64,000 nucleotides of DNA from Actinomycetes bacterium (GCA_021816935.1 JAKAWR010000011.1:1-64000), one strand, 5' to 3'; shown: positions 27,240-36,817, numbered from the stretch's first letter. A program made the numbers and translations. The notes: generated by a model from the sequence alone, not told the origin.

Positions 27240-29807
27240 GTGGCCCATCCAGGATCGCCACACACTCGACCCCAGTTAAGGCAAAGGAAGCCGTCCCGGC
27301 GCTCCTTTGAGAGTCGCTCGGCCTTCAAGCGGCAGAGCGCGGCCGGCCCGGACCTGGATTCGATTCTGACCCGTGCCGTTATCTCGGCGTGGCTGATCAT
27401 CTTCGTCACCTACGAGACCGGTGGTGTAACGTCATGGTCTTTTGCGCTATTCCTCGCCGTTCTCGTTGCAGCCGCCGCAGGGACCGCGCGGGCCGTGGCC
27501 GCCGTGGCCAAGGGAAAAGAGGCGTTCAGGGCTGCCCGAGCAGGCGTGCTCATGGCCCTCGCTCTCACCATCCCCGTTCTGTTCGACCCGCACACTCACG
27601 AGGCGTTCGACCTGCCGAAGTACACCGTCCTCGTAATCGGTACGCTCGTCATAACAGGGCTGGAGGTGGCCGGAGCCGTCCGCACGGGCCGTCTCCCGCA
27701 CGTGCGCCCTGGCTTGGCCGCGCTCATCACTGCCTGGGCCGCCTGGACTGCCGTATCGACCTTCGCAAGCGTCGACATGCGCCTGAGCCTACTGGGGTAC
27801 CGGGGCTCCTACGACGGTCTCTACGCTACGCTCGCCTTTTCCGTAATTGCACTCTCCACCGCTGAGGCCTTCGACGTGGGCGACATACCCCGTGTCATGG
27901 GCGTACTCGCCATCGCCGCTGGAAGCGTGGTTGCAACCTACGGCCTGGTACAGCTCCATGACTTCACGGTACATGGGGCCCCGTGGGACTTCGTCCACTG
28001 GAAGGTCGGCGCGCCCAATGTGTTCTCCACTCTCGGCAATCCGAACCACCTGGGTGGTTATGTCGCTATTGCTCTACCGATCTGCTTGCTCAGCGGGATG
28101 GCGTCGCCGGCGAAATGGGCCCGGCGTGGCTTGTTTCTCCTTTGCGCAACTATGTTGCTCCTGCTGCTCCAGAGCGGTGCGCGGGGGGGCTGGGCGGCAA
28201 CGATTGCGGCCGCCGCTGTCCTGGCCGCGGGGATGTGGCCTGAAATCCGCCGTCGCCCCCGTGTCCCGGCCATCGCAGGTCTTGCGGCGGTCGCCGTGGG
28301 GATCGCTCTTGTCGCTGACGGCGGCAGGCACTTCATGGGTGCCAAGTTCTCTCGCCTCATCACATTCCATGGAACCGCGAGCGGCCGGCTGGATCTATGG
28401 GATGCGAGCCTGCGTATCGGTGCAGCGCACCCCCTCACGGGTACCGGCCCGGATACCTTCGCATATGTCTTTCCCCGCTACGAGACTGCCGCCTGGGCAC
28501 ACCATCTCGGCTTCCAGTACACCTCTAACGGCGCTCACGACATCTTCATGAACGTGCTCGCCGATCGCGGCGCGGTCGGCCTGGCCATCCTCCTGGGCGT
28601 AGTCGCCTGGGCTGCGATAGCCGCCATCCGGACCTTCCGGGGCCTGCGTGCTTGGGCAACCTCCGCGGAGGCACTCCCCCGTCGGGTGTCCTCACCGAAA
28701 CAGCCCCGGCCTGAGCCTGCGCTTGACGTGGCGGGGCATGGTCCCGCCCGGCGTGACCCGGTACGGCGTGACCCGGCGATCCGAAGGCGCTCGGAGAACG
28801 CGAGGCTCCAATGTAATGGAGCCGGACTGGAGGCAGACCGCTTGATGCTGGTGGCCCTTGTAGCGGGCCTCGCCGCATTCCTCGTTCAGGACCTCTTCAA
28901 CACCGAGCAGATTGCGTTGGCTTTCTCGTGGTGGCTACTCCTCGGATGCCTCTCGGTGCTGGCGGGGTCCTCGGGAGCCTCCAGGAAGTGGGCGCTCCCT
29001 GCGCGCTTCCGCAAGACTACGTTCTCGGGCGATTCCGGCAACGGGAACCTTCCCCAGGGCTCGGGCCAGCCGGATGCTCTAGAGGTCTCGGCAGATCCGG
29101 CCTCGGGAGCGGCCTCCGGCAAAGAGCATCCGGGACCTACCGCTGAGAAACGGTACGCAACCCGAACTCGAAGCAGGCGCTCCAAGCCGCCACGGGCCGG
29201 CGGCAACACGGGATCCCCCCACAAGAACTGGCGTTTACGCGGTCCCTTGGTTCTCGCCTGCACGTGCCTGGCAATGGCTACGGCCGTTACATTCCTGGCT
29301 TACGGTACCGACGGACCCTGGCGGGCGGACCACAACTACTGGGCTGCAACCACGGCACAGTCCCTCTATTCCAGGGCTGCCCGGGCCGGAGCAACGACGA
29401 CGCAGCTCTCCTCTCTCGCTAGCGCCTTCTTCACCGCCGTCAACCGCGCGGCAGCGCTCGACCCCTGGGAAGGCACCTATCCGGCACGGGCGGGTATCAC
29501 CCTGGCCGCAGCAGGCACGGCACCGAGCGCTGCCGGCACTACCGCCTCAGCGAAGAAGCATGACCTCGTCCAGGCCCGTTCCTTCTTCGAGCGCGCCGTC
29601 CGTGCGGTCCCGCTCTCCAGCCCCTACCACTACGAGCTAGCCGAGGTCCTCGTCGACCTCGCGCCTCTCGAACCGGGAAATGCCCGTGGCATGCTTCTGA
29701 ATGCGGAGGCACAGGAGCGCCTGGCCGTCCATTGGACCCCGGAGAACCCGGTATACAGCCGCTACCTTGCCACCATCCGCCGCAAACTGCAAGCGGCAGT
29801 ACAATGA
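27240..29807 (+). CDS. O-antigen ligase/polymerase-like membrane protein with TPR-like tail
   Basis: An 855-residue protein with about twelve membrane segments. The Wzy_C/O-antigen-ligase signature region includes STLGNPNHLGGY (about residue 265), the LLLLQSGARGGW stretch, and the large loop GTGPDTFAYVFPRYE (about 400). Members attach or polymerise glycans at the outer membrane face. A polar linker (about 470-520 and 580-670) separates the last membrane segments. The C-terminal 170 residues contain helical repeats (ARSFFERAVRAVPLSSPYHYELAEVL) of TPR type. Its neighbours on both sides suggest cell-surface assembly, with the downstream gene ten bases away. Substrate is unknown. Confidence 0.75.
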   Translation: MAHPGSPHTRPQLRQRKPSRRSFESRSAFKRQSAAGPDLDSILTRAVISAWLIIFVTYETGGVTSWSFALFLAVLVAAAAGTARAVAAVAKGKEAFRAARAGVLMALALTIPVLFDPHTHEAFDLPKYTVLVIGTLVITGLEVAGAVRTGRLPHVRPGLAALITAWAAWTAVSTFASVDMRLSLLGYRGSYDGLYATLAFSVIALSTAEAFDVGDIPRVMGVLAIAAGSVVATYGLVQLHDFTVHGAPWDFVHWKVGAPNVFSTLGNPNHLGGYVAIALPICLLSGMASPAKWARRGLFLLCATMLLLLLQSGARGGWAATIAAAAVLAAGMWPEIRRRPRVPAIAGLAAVAVGIALVADGGRHFMGAKFSRLITFHGTASGRLDLWDASLRIGAAHPLTGTGPDTFAYVFPRYETAAWAHHLGFQYTSNGAHDIFMNVLADRGAVGLAILLGVVAWAAIAAIRTFRGLRAWATSAEALPRRVSSPKQPRPEPALDVAGHGPARRDPVRRDPAIRRRSENARLQCNGAGLEADRLMLVALVAGLAAFLVQDLFNTEQIALAFSWWLLLGCLSVLAGSSGASRKWALPARFRKTTFSGDSGNGNLPQGSGQPDALEVSADPASGAASGKEHPGPTAEKRYATRTRSRRSKPPRAGGNTGSPHKNWRLRGPLVLACTCLAMATAVTFLAYGTDGPWRADHNYWAATTAQSLYSRAARAGATTTQLSSLASAFFTAVNRAAALDPWEGTYPARAGITLAAAGTAPSAAGTTASAKKHDLVQARSFFERAVRAVPLSSPYHYELAEVLVDLAPLEPGNARGMLLNAEAQERLAVHWTPENPVYSRYLATIRRKLQAAVQ

Positions 29808-29816
29808 TCATCACAG

Positions 29817-31259
29817 ATGCACAATCCAGCACCGCACGGCCCCGTACCGGCTAACTCCGCATCGGCCCCCGCCGGACCGGCGACGCCTACGCCAAGCGCA
29901 CCACACCCACCAGCCGCCACCAAGTTGCCCATGCCAACCACGCAGCCCCTTGCCGGCGCTCCCAATGCCACGATGCCGACCACATCACGCTTTCCTGCCA
30001 CCCGCAAGGCGTACACACCCTTTGTCGTCATGGCAAAACCGACCGGCCCGATCTGCAACCTCCGGTGCAGCTACTGTTACTACCTCGACAAGACCAGTAT
30101 CTACGAGCGACCGCATTCGTTCAAGATGTCCGGCGACACCCTCGAGAACTACATACGTAGCTACATAGAGGTGTCGCCGGGTCCCGCCGTCCATTTCGTC
30201 TGGCACGGCGGTGAACCGGCACTAGCGGGACTCGCTTTCTTCCGGCGAGTCGTCGAACTCCAGCAGCGCTACCTCCCTCCCGGGCTCGCCTGCTGGAACA
30301 ACCTCCAGACGAACGGAACCCTGATCGACAAGAAGTGGGCGGACTTTCTCTCCGCCGAGCGCTTCGAGGTTGGGCTCAGCGTCGACGGTACCCAAGCCGC
30401 TCACGACGCGAACCGCCAGAACCGCAAAGGTGCGGGCAGCTGGGCGAGGGCCACTCGAGCGGCCCGGCTTCTTATCGCCCGCGGCCTCGAACCCGATCTC
30501 CTCTGCACTGTGAACCCCGTGACCGCTGGGGACCCTCTCGGGGTGTACAACGCTCTCAAGGACCTCGGGAGTACCTTCATCCAGTTCCTCCCCGTCGTCC
30601 GCCGGCCTGCTGGATCTACCCGTCCCTCTGCCGGGCCTGTCCGGCATTCCGGGGAAGCGACCCACCCACCCACCGGGTCAGTCGACCCTGCGGCATACGG
30701 CCACTTCCTCAACACGATCTTCGACGAATGGTCCGCGCACGACCTCGGCCGGGTAATGGTGCAGACCTTCGGCGAGACCATGCGTGCGCTTTCGGGGGCG
30801 GTACCGGCCCTTTGCACCATGGCGCCTACCTGCGGGAGGGCGCTCGTCCTGGAACACGACGGCAGTGTCTTTTCGTGCGACCACTTCGTCGACACAGGCC
30901 ACCTCCTTGGTAACGTGAACGACGCATCCCTTGCCGAGCTTGCCGACTCTCCTGCCCAGCGGGTATTCGGAAACACCAAGAGCGTGCTACCCCGCAAGTG
31001 CCTCGAATGCCCCTGGCTAGCGGCCTGCAACGGAGGCTGCCCGAAGGACCGCCTCGTCGAATCCCCCAATGGCGAGCCGCCCCTCAACTACCTCTGCGAA
31101 GGGCTCAAGATCTTCTTCCAGCACTCCGTGCCGGTCATGAAACGAATTCTCGGCGGCGAGCCGGTGAGCCCGCAAGCGCCTCCACGCAGGCCCGGTCGCA
31201 ACGACCCCTGCCCCTGTGGGAGCGGCAAGTTGGCCAAGCAATGCTGCTTCCGCCTCTGA
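29817..31259 (+). CDS. Radical SAM/SPASM maturase (anaerobic sulfatase maturase-like) with SEC-C tail
   Basis: A 480-residue enzyme. After a Pro/Ala-rich leader of about 60 residues comes CNLRCSYCYYL, the CX3CX2C site for the radical SAM 4Fe-4S cluster, then HGGEPALAG and TNGTLID. The SPASM region holds several auxiliary-cluster cysteines (CTMAPTCGR, FSCDH, CLECPWLAACNGGCPKD). This order matches anSME proteins, which oxidise a sulfatase Cys or Ser to formylglycine. The C-terminus RNDPCPCGSGKLAKQCC is a zinc-binding SEC-C motif. An insert near 265-285 is Pro/Ser/Thr-rich. No sulfatase is in the window, so the target may be another protein. The start is unsure; an ATG near residue 52 is possible. 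Confidence 0.82.
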   Translation: MHNPAPHGPVPANSASAPAGPATPTPSAPHPPAATKLPMPTTQPLAGAPNATMPTTSRFPATRKAYTPFVVMAKPTGPICNLRCSYCYYLDKTSIYERPHSFKMSGDTLENYIRSYIEVSPGPAVHFVWHGGEPALAGLAFFRRVVELQQRYLPPGLACWNNLQTNGTLIDKKWADFLSAERFEVGLSVDGTQAAHDANRQNRKGAGSWARATRAARLLIARGLEPDLLCTVNPVTAGDPLGVYNALKDLGSTFIQFLPVVRRPAGSTRPSAGPVRHSGEATHPPTGSVDPAAYGHFLNTIFDEWSAHDLGRVMVQTFGETMRALSGAVPALCTMAPTCGRALVLEHDGSVFSCDHFVDTGHLLGNVNDASLAELADSPAQRVFGNTKSVLPRKCLECPWLAACNGGCPKDRLVESPNGEPPLNYLCEGLKIFFQHSVPVMKRILGGEPVSPQAPPRRPGRNDPCPCGSGKLAKQCCFRL

Positions 31260-31421
31260 GCCGGTACCGGTCACGATGGGGCTCCGACCGGGCCGGGAGC
31301 GAACGGCAAGCGGGGACATTCCCGTGCCAGCGCCGGGGTTCACGAAGTAGCGAGGGCCGGAAATCGGGGGCAGGAGGCAGGCAATCCAGCGCCGGAGACA
31401 GCCACCTGGCCGGCCCGGGTA

Positions 31422-33062
31422 TCAACCCTCGCGGTCGTCTTCCGTCAAGATCGGACGGCGCGCCGCAGTTGCCTCGTCGACGCGCCCCACCGGCGTTCGC
31501 TGCGGCGAATCTGCCGAAATCCCGCTACCGTGGCATTGCGCGTCGCCAGCTATCTCCACCAGCGTGGTGGCCAGTGCCGCCAGCGTCTGGGGGCTCTCGG
31601 TCTCGGTAGGCTCCAGCATGAGCGCTTCGTCCACCACAAGCGGAAACGAGATGGTCGGCGCATGGAACCCCCGGTCGAGTAGGAGCTTGCCCACGTCTGT
31701 AGCCCGCACTCCGGCTGCCTTCTTCAAATTGGCCACTGAGACGACACATTCGTGCATGCAGGGGCGTCCATACGGCGCGTCGTAGGCTCCCTCGATCGCC
31801 CGCAGAAGCCAGTTCGCGTTCAGGACAGCCGTCTCGGCGACGCGCCTGAGGCCTGGCGAACCATGCACGAGAATATAGGCAAGTGCCCGTGCCAGCACCA
31901 GCGCGTTGCCGTGAAAGCTGTGGGCCCGCCCGATCGACTGCTCGGGCCACCACCATTCAAGAGGCGCCGCGCCGACCTCATCTCGCGCCCGCCCGGTTCC
32001 TTCCGCAGTACCCGCAGCGGCGATATCTTCCGACCCCCCCCAGCCCAGGTTCCCCACGCTGCCCTCGGTCCCGATAACACCCTCGGCCTTGACGCCCCCC
32101 GCCGGTCGCGGGATGGGACCGGGAAGGAACTGCGCAAGGAAGTCCTTCACGCCCACAGGTCCTGCTCCCGGCCCACCCCCCCCGTGCGGCGTGGCGAAAG
32201 TCTTGTGAAGGTTCACGTGCATAACATCGAAGCCCATATCACCCGGCCGCGACAGCCCGACTATCGCATTCAGGTTGGCACCGTCGTAGTATGCGAGCGC
32301 TCCCGCGTCGTGCGCCATGCGGCAGATCCGCTCGACGTCTTCCTCGAACAGACCGAGCGTGTTCGGATTCGTGAGCATGATCGCCGCCACGGTACTGTCC
32401 AGCTCGGCCTCGAGCGCGTCGACGTCGACGAGCCCTCGATCCGTCGACCTCACCGTCCTGGCTGCAAGGCCGGCAACCTTGGCCGATGCCGGATTGGTGC
32501 CGTGTGCTGAATCAGGGACGATCACGACCTTTCGGTCGAGGTCGCCCGTGCTGCGGTGGTACGCGTTCACGATGAGCAGCCCAACGAGCTCGCCTGCGGC
32601 CCCGGCCGGCGGCTGTAGGGTGAACGCGTCCATGCCTGCTATCCCGCAGAGCGACCACTCGAGCTCCAGTAACAGCCTCATCCAGCCCCGAGAACGGCTC
32701 ACAGGCAGATGGGGCGACGCACTTGCCAGCGCCGGCATCCCGGCAAGCTGGTCGAACCCCTTCGGGTTGTACTTCATCGTGCAGGACCCGAGCGGGTACG
32801 CCCCGGTATCCACCGAATACTGCCGCTCGCTCAGCCGCGTGTAATGAGCGACGAGGTCTCGCTCCGACACCTCCGGCAGCGCAGGCAGCCCGGAGGCAAG
32901 GAGGTCCGCGGGCAACCAATCCTCGGGCACCATGTCCGCCACCCCGGTCGCGGGAAGCTGTGCGCACTTGCGTCCCGGAAACGACAACTCGAAGATCGTC
33001 GGCTCGGCCCCACCTCCCATGACCGGAGCCGACGACGCCCGCCCGCCCGCAGCCTGCTTCAC
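31422..33062 (-). CDS. gcvPB: Glycine dehydrogenase (decarboxylating) subunit 2
   Basis: The 546-residue C-terminal half of the glycine cleavage P-protein. PLP binding is shown by NLHKTFATPHGGGGPG, which contains the Schiff-base lysine; SAHGTNPASA and YYDGANLNAI are also conserved. The QYSVDTGAYPLGSCTMKYNP segment is diagnostic for subunit 2. With GcvPA it decarboxylates glycine and passes aminomethyl to the H-protein. An insert of about 45 Gly/Ala/Glu-rich residues after PGPIPRP is unusual. The start overlaps the gcvPA stop by four bases. gcvH and gcvT are not in the window. Confidence 0.95.
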   Translation of the reverse strand: MKQAAGGRASSAPVMGGGAEPTIFELSFPGRKCAQLPATGVADMVPEDWLPADLLASGLPALPEVSERDLVAHYTRLSERQYSVDTGAYPLGSCTMKYNPKGFDQLAGMPALASASPHLPVSRSRGWMRLLLELEWSLCGIAGMDAFTLQPPAGAAGELVGLLIVNAYHRSTGDLDRKVVIVPDSAHGTNPASAKVAGLAARTVRSTDRGLVDVDALEAELDSTVAAIMLTNPNTLGLFEEDVERICRMAHDAGALAYYDGANLNAIVGLSRPGDMGFDVMHVNLHKTFATPHGGGGPGAGPVGVKDFLAQFLPGPIPRPAGGVKAEGVIGTEGSVGNLGWGGSEDIAAAGTAEGTGRARDEVGAAPLEWWWPEQSIGRAHSFHGNALVLARALAYILVHGSPGLRRVAETAVLNANWLLRAIEGAYDAPYGRPCMHECVVSVANLKKAAGVRATDVGKLLLDRGFHAPTISFPLVVDEALMLEPTETESPQTLAALATTLVEIAGDAQCHGSGISADSPQRTPVGRVDEATAARRPILTEDDREG

Positions 33063-34474
33063 TTGACCGCCCGCCCGAAAGCTTCGGCGAACGCCTCGAT
33101 CTCGCCCGCTGTCCTCCGCTCTGTCACCGCTACGATCAGGCCCTCCTTGTAATCAGCGGCACCGCCCCGGCCGCCCCGGCTCGCCGCCGCCGGCCCGATC
33201 GCCACCCCCCCGAGAAAACCCTCTTCCGCCAACCTCTCCAGCAATACGGCTGGCTCCGGAGGAACCTCCAACGAGAACTCCGCGAAGAACGGCCCGGAAT
33301 ACAGCGGCTCCACTCCGGGCGCACTGCACAGCAGCCGATGCAGCAGGTGCGCCCCCGCAGCAGAGCGCCTCGCCACTTCCGAAAGGCCCTTCGGCCCCAA
33401 CCAAGCCATGTGAACGGTGGCCATCACAGCCATGAGTGTTTCGTTTGTGCAGACGTTCGAGGTGGCACGCTCCCGCCGGATGTCCTGCTCCCGTGCGCGC
33501 AGGGTGGACACGAAAGCTTGCCTCCCGGCCACATCCGTCGTCATGCCGACAATCCGCCCCGGCATGAGCCGCATGAGACCCCTCGTCGCCGAAAGCATCC
33601 CCAGGTAGGGCCCGCCGAACGAGAGCGGGATCCCGAGAGACTGCCCTTCTGCGACGGCCACATCGGCGCCGTACGAACCCGGGTTCCTGAGCAAACCCAT
33701 AGCCACAGGGTCGTAGTCCGCAACCAGTTTCGCCCCCAAGCGCTCGCAGATCGCCTTCACCGCCCCGAGATCCTCGACGACACCGAGGTAGTTGGGATAA
33801 GCCACAGCCAGGCAAGCCGGTCTTGATGTGCTGGCTCTCCCATCGCCGCGGGCCTCCCCTCCCTCGACCGCTCCGGCTACGTCCCACAGCGTGGCGCCGC
33901 TAGCCGGATGCAGCGGTACCGTTGTCACCCTCACCTCCCGACCCGACAGTAAGGTCGAGAGCAGATCCCTCCACGCCGGGTTCACCCCGGCAGACACCCA
34001 CACCTCGTCCCTCCCCGTCGCCGCAAGCGCCATGTTGACCGCCTCGAACATTGCCCAGGCCCCGTCGTACAACGATGCATTTGACACAGGAAGCCCTGAC
34101 AGCCGGCTCACCATGCTCTGGAACTCGAAAAGCGCCTGCAGCACCCCTTGCGCCACCTCTGCCTGGTAAGGAGTGTAGGAAGTCACGAACTCCGCTCGCC
34201 CGGCGAGCGCTGTCACGGCAGGCGGCACGTAACGGTCGTAAGCACCCCCTCCTGCGAAACAACACAGTCCTCGCGCTCCGGATCCCCCCTCCTCCACGAG
34301 TCCCGCAAGATACGAGACGGCATCAGGCTCCGACATTCCGGCGCCGAGCGGCAGGCCCGCGCCGATACGAAGCGCCTCCGGGATCGACCGGAATAGCTCG
34401 CCGACACTCTCCAAGCCAAGAAACGTGAGCATGTCACGCACCTCGGCGTCCGTATGGGGTATGTAGTCTCCCAT
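33059..34474 (-). CDS. gcvPA: Glycine dehydrogenase (decarboxylating) subunit 1
   Basis: The 471-residue N-terminal half of the P-protein. Conserved features are the opening YIPHT (GcvPA proteins begin almost invariably this way), FAGGGAYDRYVPPAV, TSYTPYQAEVAQGVLQ and SFGGPYLG. It forms the heterotetrameric P-protein with GcvPB. A short Gly/Arg-rich stretch near residues 195-210 looks inserted. Its start lies 115 bases from divergent ispH. No glycine riboswitch was recognised in that space, so regulation is not evident. Confidence 0.95.
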   Translation of the reverse strand: MGDYIPHTDAEVRDMLTFLGLESVGELFRSIPEALRIGAGLPLGAGMSEPDAVSYLAGLVEEGGSGARGLCCFAGGGAYDRYVPPAVTALAGRAEFVTSYTPYQAEVAQGVLQALFEFQSMVSRLSGLPVSNASLYDGAWAMFEAVNMALAATGRDEVWVSAGVNPAWRDLLSTLLSGREVRVTTVPLHPASGATLWDVAGAVEGGEARGDGRASTSRPACLAVAYPNYLGVVEDLGAVKAICERLGAKLVADYDPVAMGLLRNPGSYGADVAVAEGQSLGIPLSFGGPYLGMLSATRGLMRLMPGRIVGMTTDVAGRQAFVSTLRAREQDIRRERATSNVCTNETLMAVMATVHMAWLGPKGLSEVARRSAAGAHLLHRLLCSAPGVEPLYSGPFFAEFSLEVPPEPAVLLERLAEEGFLGGVAIGPAAASRGGRGGAADYKEGLIVAVTERRTAGEIEAFAEAFGRAVK

Positions 34475-34589
34475 GATGCAAAGACACTACCCCGCCGGCG
34501 ATTGTCGGGCAACGAACGCAGAAACCCCACCCAGGCCGGCAAACCGGTGACGCACCGGAGCGGGCAGCCAGTGCCGTTAGTATGGGTTC

Positions 34590-35891
34590 ATGAAGGTAAG
34601 AGCCTCAGCGGATACGGATCTCGGGCGAAGTAGTGCTTCGCCATGCCTTCCTTTCGACGGTACAGCGGACCGTCTCACCCCTCGAGGCGACCTCGAGAAC
34701 TTGCCACGATCGCACGCATCCTCGCCCCCGACTACTAACGGTCGCAACCAGATAGAGAAGGTCCTCGTGGCCACCCCTCGGGGTTTCTGTGCCGGGGTAG
34801 ACAAGGCTATCGACGCCCTCGCCTGGATGGTGAAGATCTTCGATCCACCGATCTACTGCTACCACGAAATAGTCCACAACCGCCCGGTCGTCGAGGAATT
34901 CCGGCGCAAGGGCGTAATCTTCGTCGACTCGGTGGACTCGGTACCGGCAGGCGCACCGCTTGTACTCTCTGCTCACGGCACGTCCCCTCAGATCGTAGCT
35001 CAGGCCAGGACGGCTGGCAGCGTGGTCGTCGACGCGGTATGCCCCCTCGTCACCAAGGTGCATCATGAAGTCAAGACTCGCGCGGCGCGAGGATACGACA
35101 TCATCTACATAGGCCATGCCGGCCACGAGGAGGTCGTCGGCACGAGCGCTATAGCGCCCGCGGTAGTTCATCTCGTCCAATCAAATGCCGATGTCGATGC
35201 CCTGGCGACGCGTCTTGACCCCCGTACCCCTGTCGCCCTGATCGCCCAGACAACTCTTGCGGAGAGCGAATGGCGAGGCATAATGGACCACGTGTGCTCC
35301 CGCTTCGATAATGTCTGGACACCCTCCCGCGCAGATCTCTGCTTCGCCACGACCAACAGGCAGGCAGCCGTTCGCGCCGTCGCTAGAGCGAGCGACGCTG
35401 TCGTCGTCATCGGCTCGCAGAACTCCTCCAACACGCTTTCTCTCGCTCAGGTCGCACGTGACGCAGGCTGCAATAAGGTTGTCAGGATCAATGACGCGTC
35501 CGAACTACCCTCCGGGCTGTCAGGGGTGATCGGTGTGACGGCAGGGGCATCCGCTCCTGAGCGCCTCGTCAGTGAGATCGTAGAGGCACTCGCCCCCGCA
35601 GGCCCCGTCGAGGAGGTCCGCGTCACCGACGAGGGCGAGTACTTCCCTCCCCCACCCGAGCTGCGCGAGATGCTGTCGTCTCTCGAGACTTTCCTGGCCA
35701 CGACTTTTTCAGCAGGAGCCACGGCCGGTGTCACGGCCAGCGCCAACGCACCACGGACTCTTCGCCGACACCGGGCTCCGGCAACAGCCAACCCTGCTGT
35801 TTCGCACGAACCGGCGGTGCCACAGAGCCCCGTTCCCCCACAAAGCCTGGCGGCGCCACAGAGCGTCGCGAGGAGAGTGGCCGCAGGATGA
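34590..35891 (+). CDS. ispH: 4-hydroxy-3-methylbut-2-enyl diphosphate reductase, extended at both ends
   Basis: IspH performs the last step of the MEP isoprenoid pathway. The three cluster cysteines are visible in PRGFCAGVDKA, VDAVCPLVTKVH and DLCFATTNRQ; the catalytic-region HAGHEE and C-terminal ITVGASAPE-like GVTAGASAPERL are present. The usual protein is about 310-330 residues; this frame gives 433. The first 50 residues lie over a dispersed family A repeat and match no IspH. The last 70 are Ala/Pro/Ser-rich. The real start is therefore uncertain: TTG near 34698 or GTG at 34767 are alternatives, both with weak ribosome sites. It overlaps the GT2 gene by four bases. Confidence 0.88.
   Translation: MKVRASADTDLGRSSASPCLPFDGTADRLTPRGDLENLPRSHASSPPTTNGRNQIEKVLVATPRGFCAGVDKAIDALAWMVKIFDPPIYCYHEIVHNRPVVEEFRRKGVIFVDSVDSVPAGAPLVLSAHGTSPQIVAQARTAGSVVVDAVCPLVTKVHHEVKTRAARGYDIIYIGHAGHEEVVGTSAIAPAVVHLVQSNADVDALATRLDPRTPVALIAQTTLAESEWRGIMDHVCSRFDNVWTPSRADLCFATTNRQAAVRAVARASDAVVVIGSQNSSNTLSLAQVARDAGCNKVVRINDASELPSGLSGVIGVTAGASAPERLVSEIVEALAPAGPVEEVRVTDEGEYFPPPPELREMLSSLETFLATTFSAGATAGVTASANAPRTLRRHRAPATANPAVSHEPAVPQSPVPPQSLAAPQSVARRVAAG
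34597..34685. repeat. Family A dispersed element, copy 2
   Basis: It starts with the terminal sequence TAAGAGCCTCAGCGGATA. A perfect hairpin follows, GGCGAAG-TAGTG-CTTCGCC, then CTTCCTTTC, a second perfect hairpin GACGGT (34656-34661) / ACCGTC (34669-34674) around ACAGCGG, and CTCACCCCTCG. It overlaps the predicted ispH N-terminus. Confidence 0.8.
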
Positions 35892-36817
35892 ACGACGCCA
35901 CGCCGCCCGCGGACAGCCCCCGAGTACCCCGCGGCAAGCCGCGAAATCCTGCCGAGCTGGTTAGGAGCCTCGCTCGCAAGGACTTTTTCGAGCAGTACCC
36001 CGCGGTTGACTTCGGCCCCGTCGTTGCGCTCATAGCTGCCTACGAGGAGGAAGCCAACATCGGAGAGGTCCTCGACAAAATGCCATCCGATGTTGATGGA
36101 CTCCGTGTCACCCCTCTCGTTGTCGTCGACGGAGGTGAGGACGGCACCGAGGTGGAGGTCCGGAGGCGCGGCGTATACTGCTGCGCCCTGCCGATCAACA
36201 TGGGCCACGGGGTCGCCCTGAAGATCGGCTACGAGCTCGCCGTCGACAGCGGGGCCTGGTACATCGTGACCCTTGACGCCGACGGCCAGAACGATCCGCA
36301 GGAGATGAAAGCTCTCTTGGAGCCACTCATCAGCGGCGAAGCCGATTTCGTCATCGGCTCGCGCACCCTCGGTGTCGACCACACGACTGACAGGATGCGC
36401 AAAGCAGGCGTCAGGTTTTTCGGGCTGGTGATCTCCAAGTTGATCCACAACCGCCTGACCGACACGTCCAACGGTTACAGGGCGCTCAAGTCCCAGGTGC
36501 TCCGCGACGTGACGCTCGAGCAGACCCAGTACCAGACGGCTGAGCTGATCATTTCCGCCGGGATGCACGGCTGGCGCATCGTGGACCGGCCGATTACCTG
36601 GTACCCTCGCGCCTCGGGTATCACCAAGAAGGGCACCAACCTGTTATTCGGGGTCAACTATGCCCGGGTCGTGCTCGGCACCTGGCGGCGGGAACGCCGC
36701 CGTCAAGGCACACGCTCGATTGCTCCGGTAAATCGGGTCAGCCATCCCCGGCCAGAGCGCCAGTTTCCCCCGCGAGGGCACGGGCTTCGTCGAAGGCGTC
36801 CTGAAGGGACCGTCTGA
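35888..36817 (+). CDS. GT2 family glycosyltransferase, polyprenyl-phosphate type
   Basis: A 309-residue GT-A enzyme: nucleotide-binding VALIAAYEEEANIGEVL, a DGGEDGT segment, LDADGQNDP (DXD motif) and an FVIGSR region followed by SNGYRALKS. This resembles dolichyl/undecaprenyl-phosphate sugar transferases, without membrane helices. It is translationally coupled to ispH (ATGA overlap), an isoprenoid-lipid link that fits a polyprenyl acceptor. The last 40 residues are Arg/Pro-rich and encoded antisense to plsC: the two convergent genes overlap by 80 bases. The conserved protein seems to end near GTWRRE. Confidence 0.82.
   Translation: MNDATPPADSPRVPRGKPRNPAELVRSLARKDFFEQYPAVDFGPVVALIAAYEEEANIGEVLDKMPSDVDGLRVTPLVVVDGGEDGTEVEVRRRGVYCCALPINMGHGVALKIGYELAVDSGAWYIVTLDADGQNDPQEMKALLEPLISGEADFVIGSRTLGVDHTTDRMRKAGVRFFGLVISKLIHNRLTDTSNGYRALKSQVLRDVTLEQTQYQTAELIISAGMHGWRIVDRPITWYPRASGITKKGTNLLFGVNYARVVLGTWRRERRRQGTRSIAPVNRVSHPRPERQFPPRGHGLRRRRPEGTV

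Noticed and set aside
34475-34589. Glycine riboswitch upstream of gcvPA
   Set aside because: No glycine-aptamer consensus or paired domains could be found in the 115 bases.
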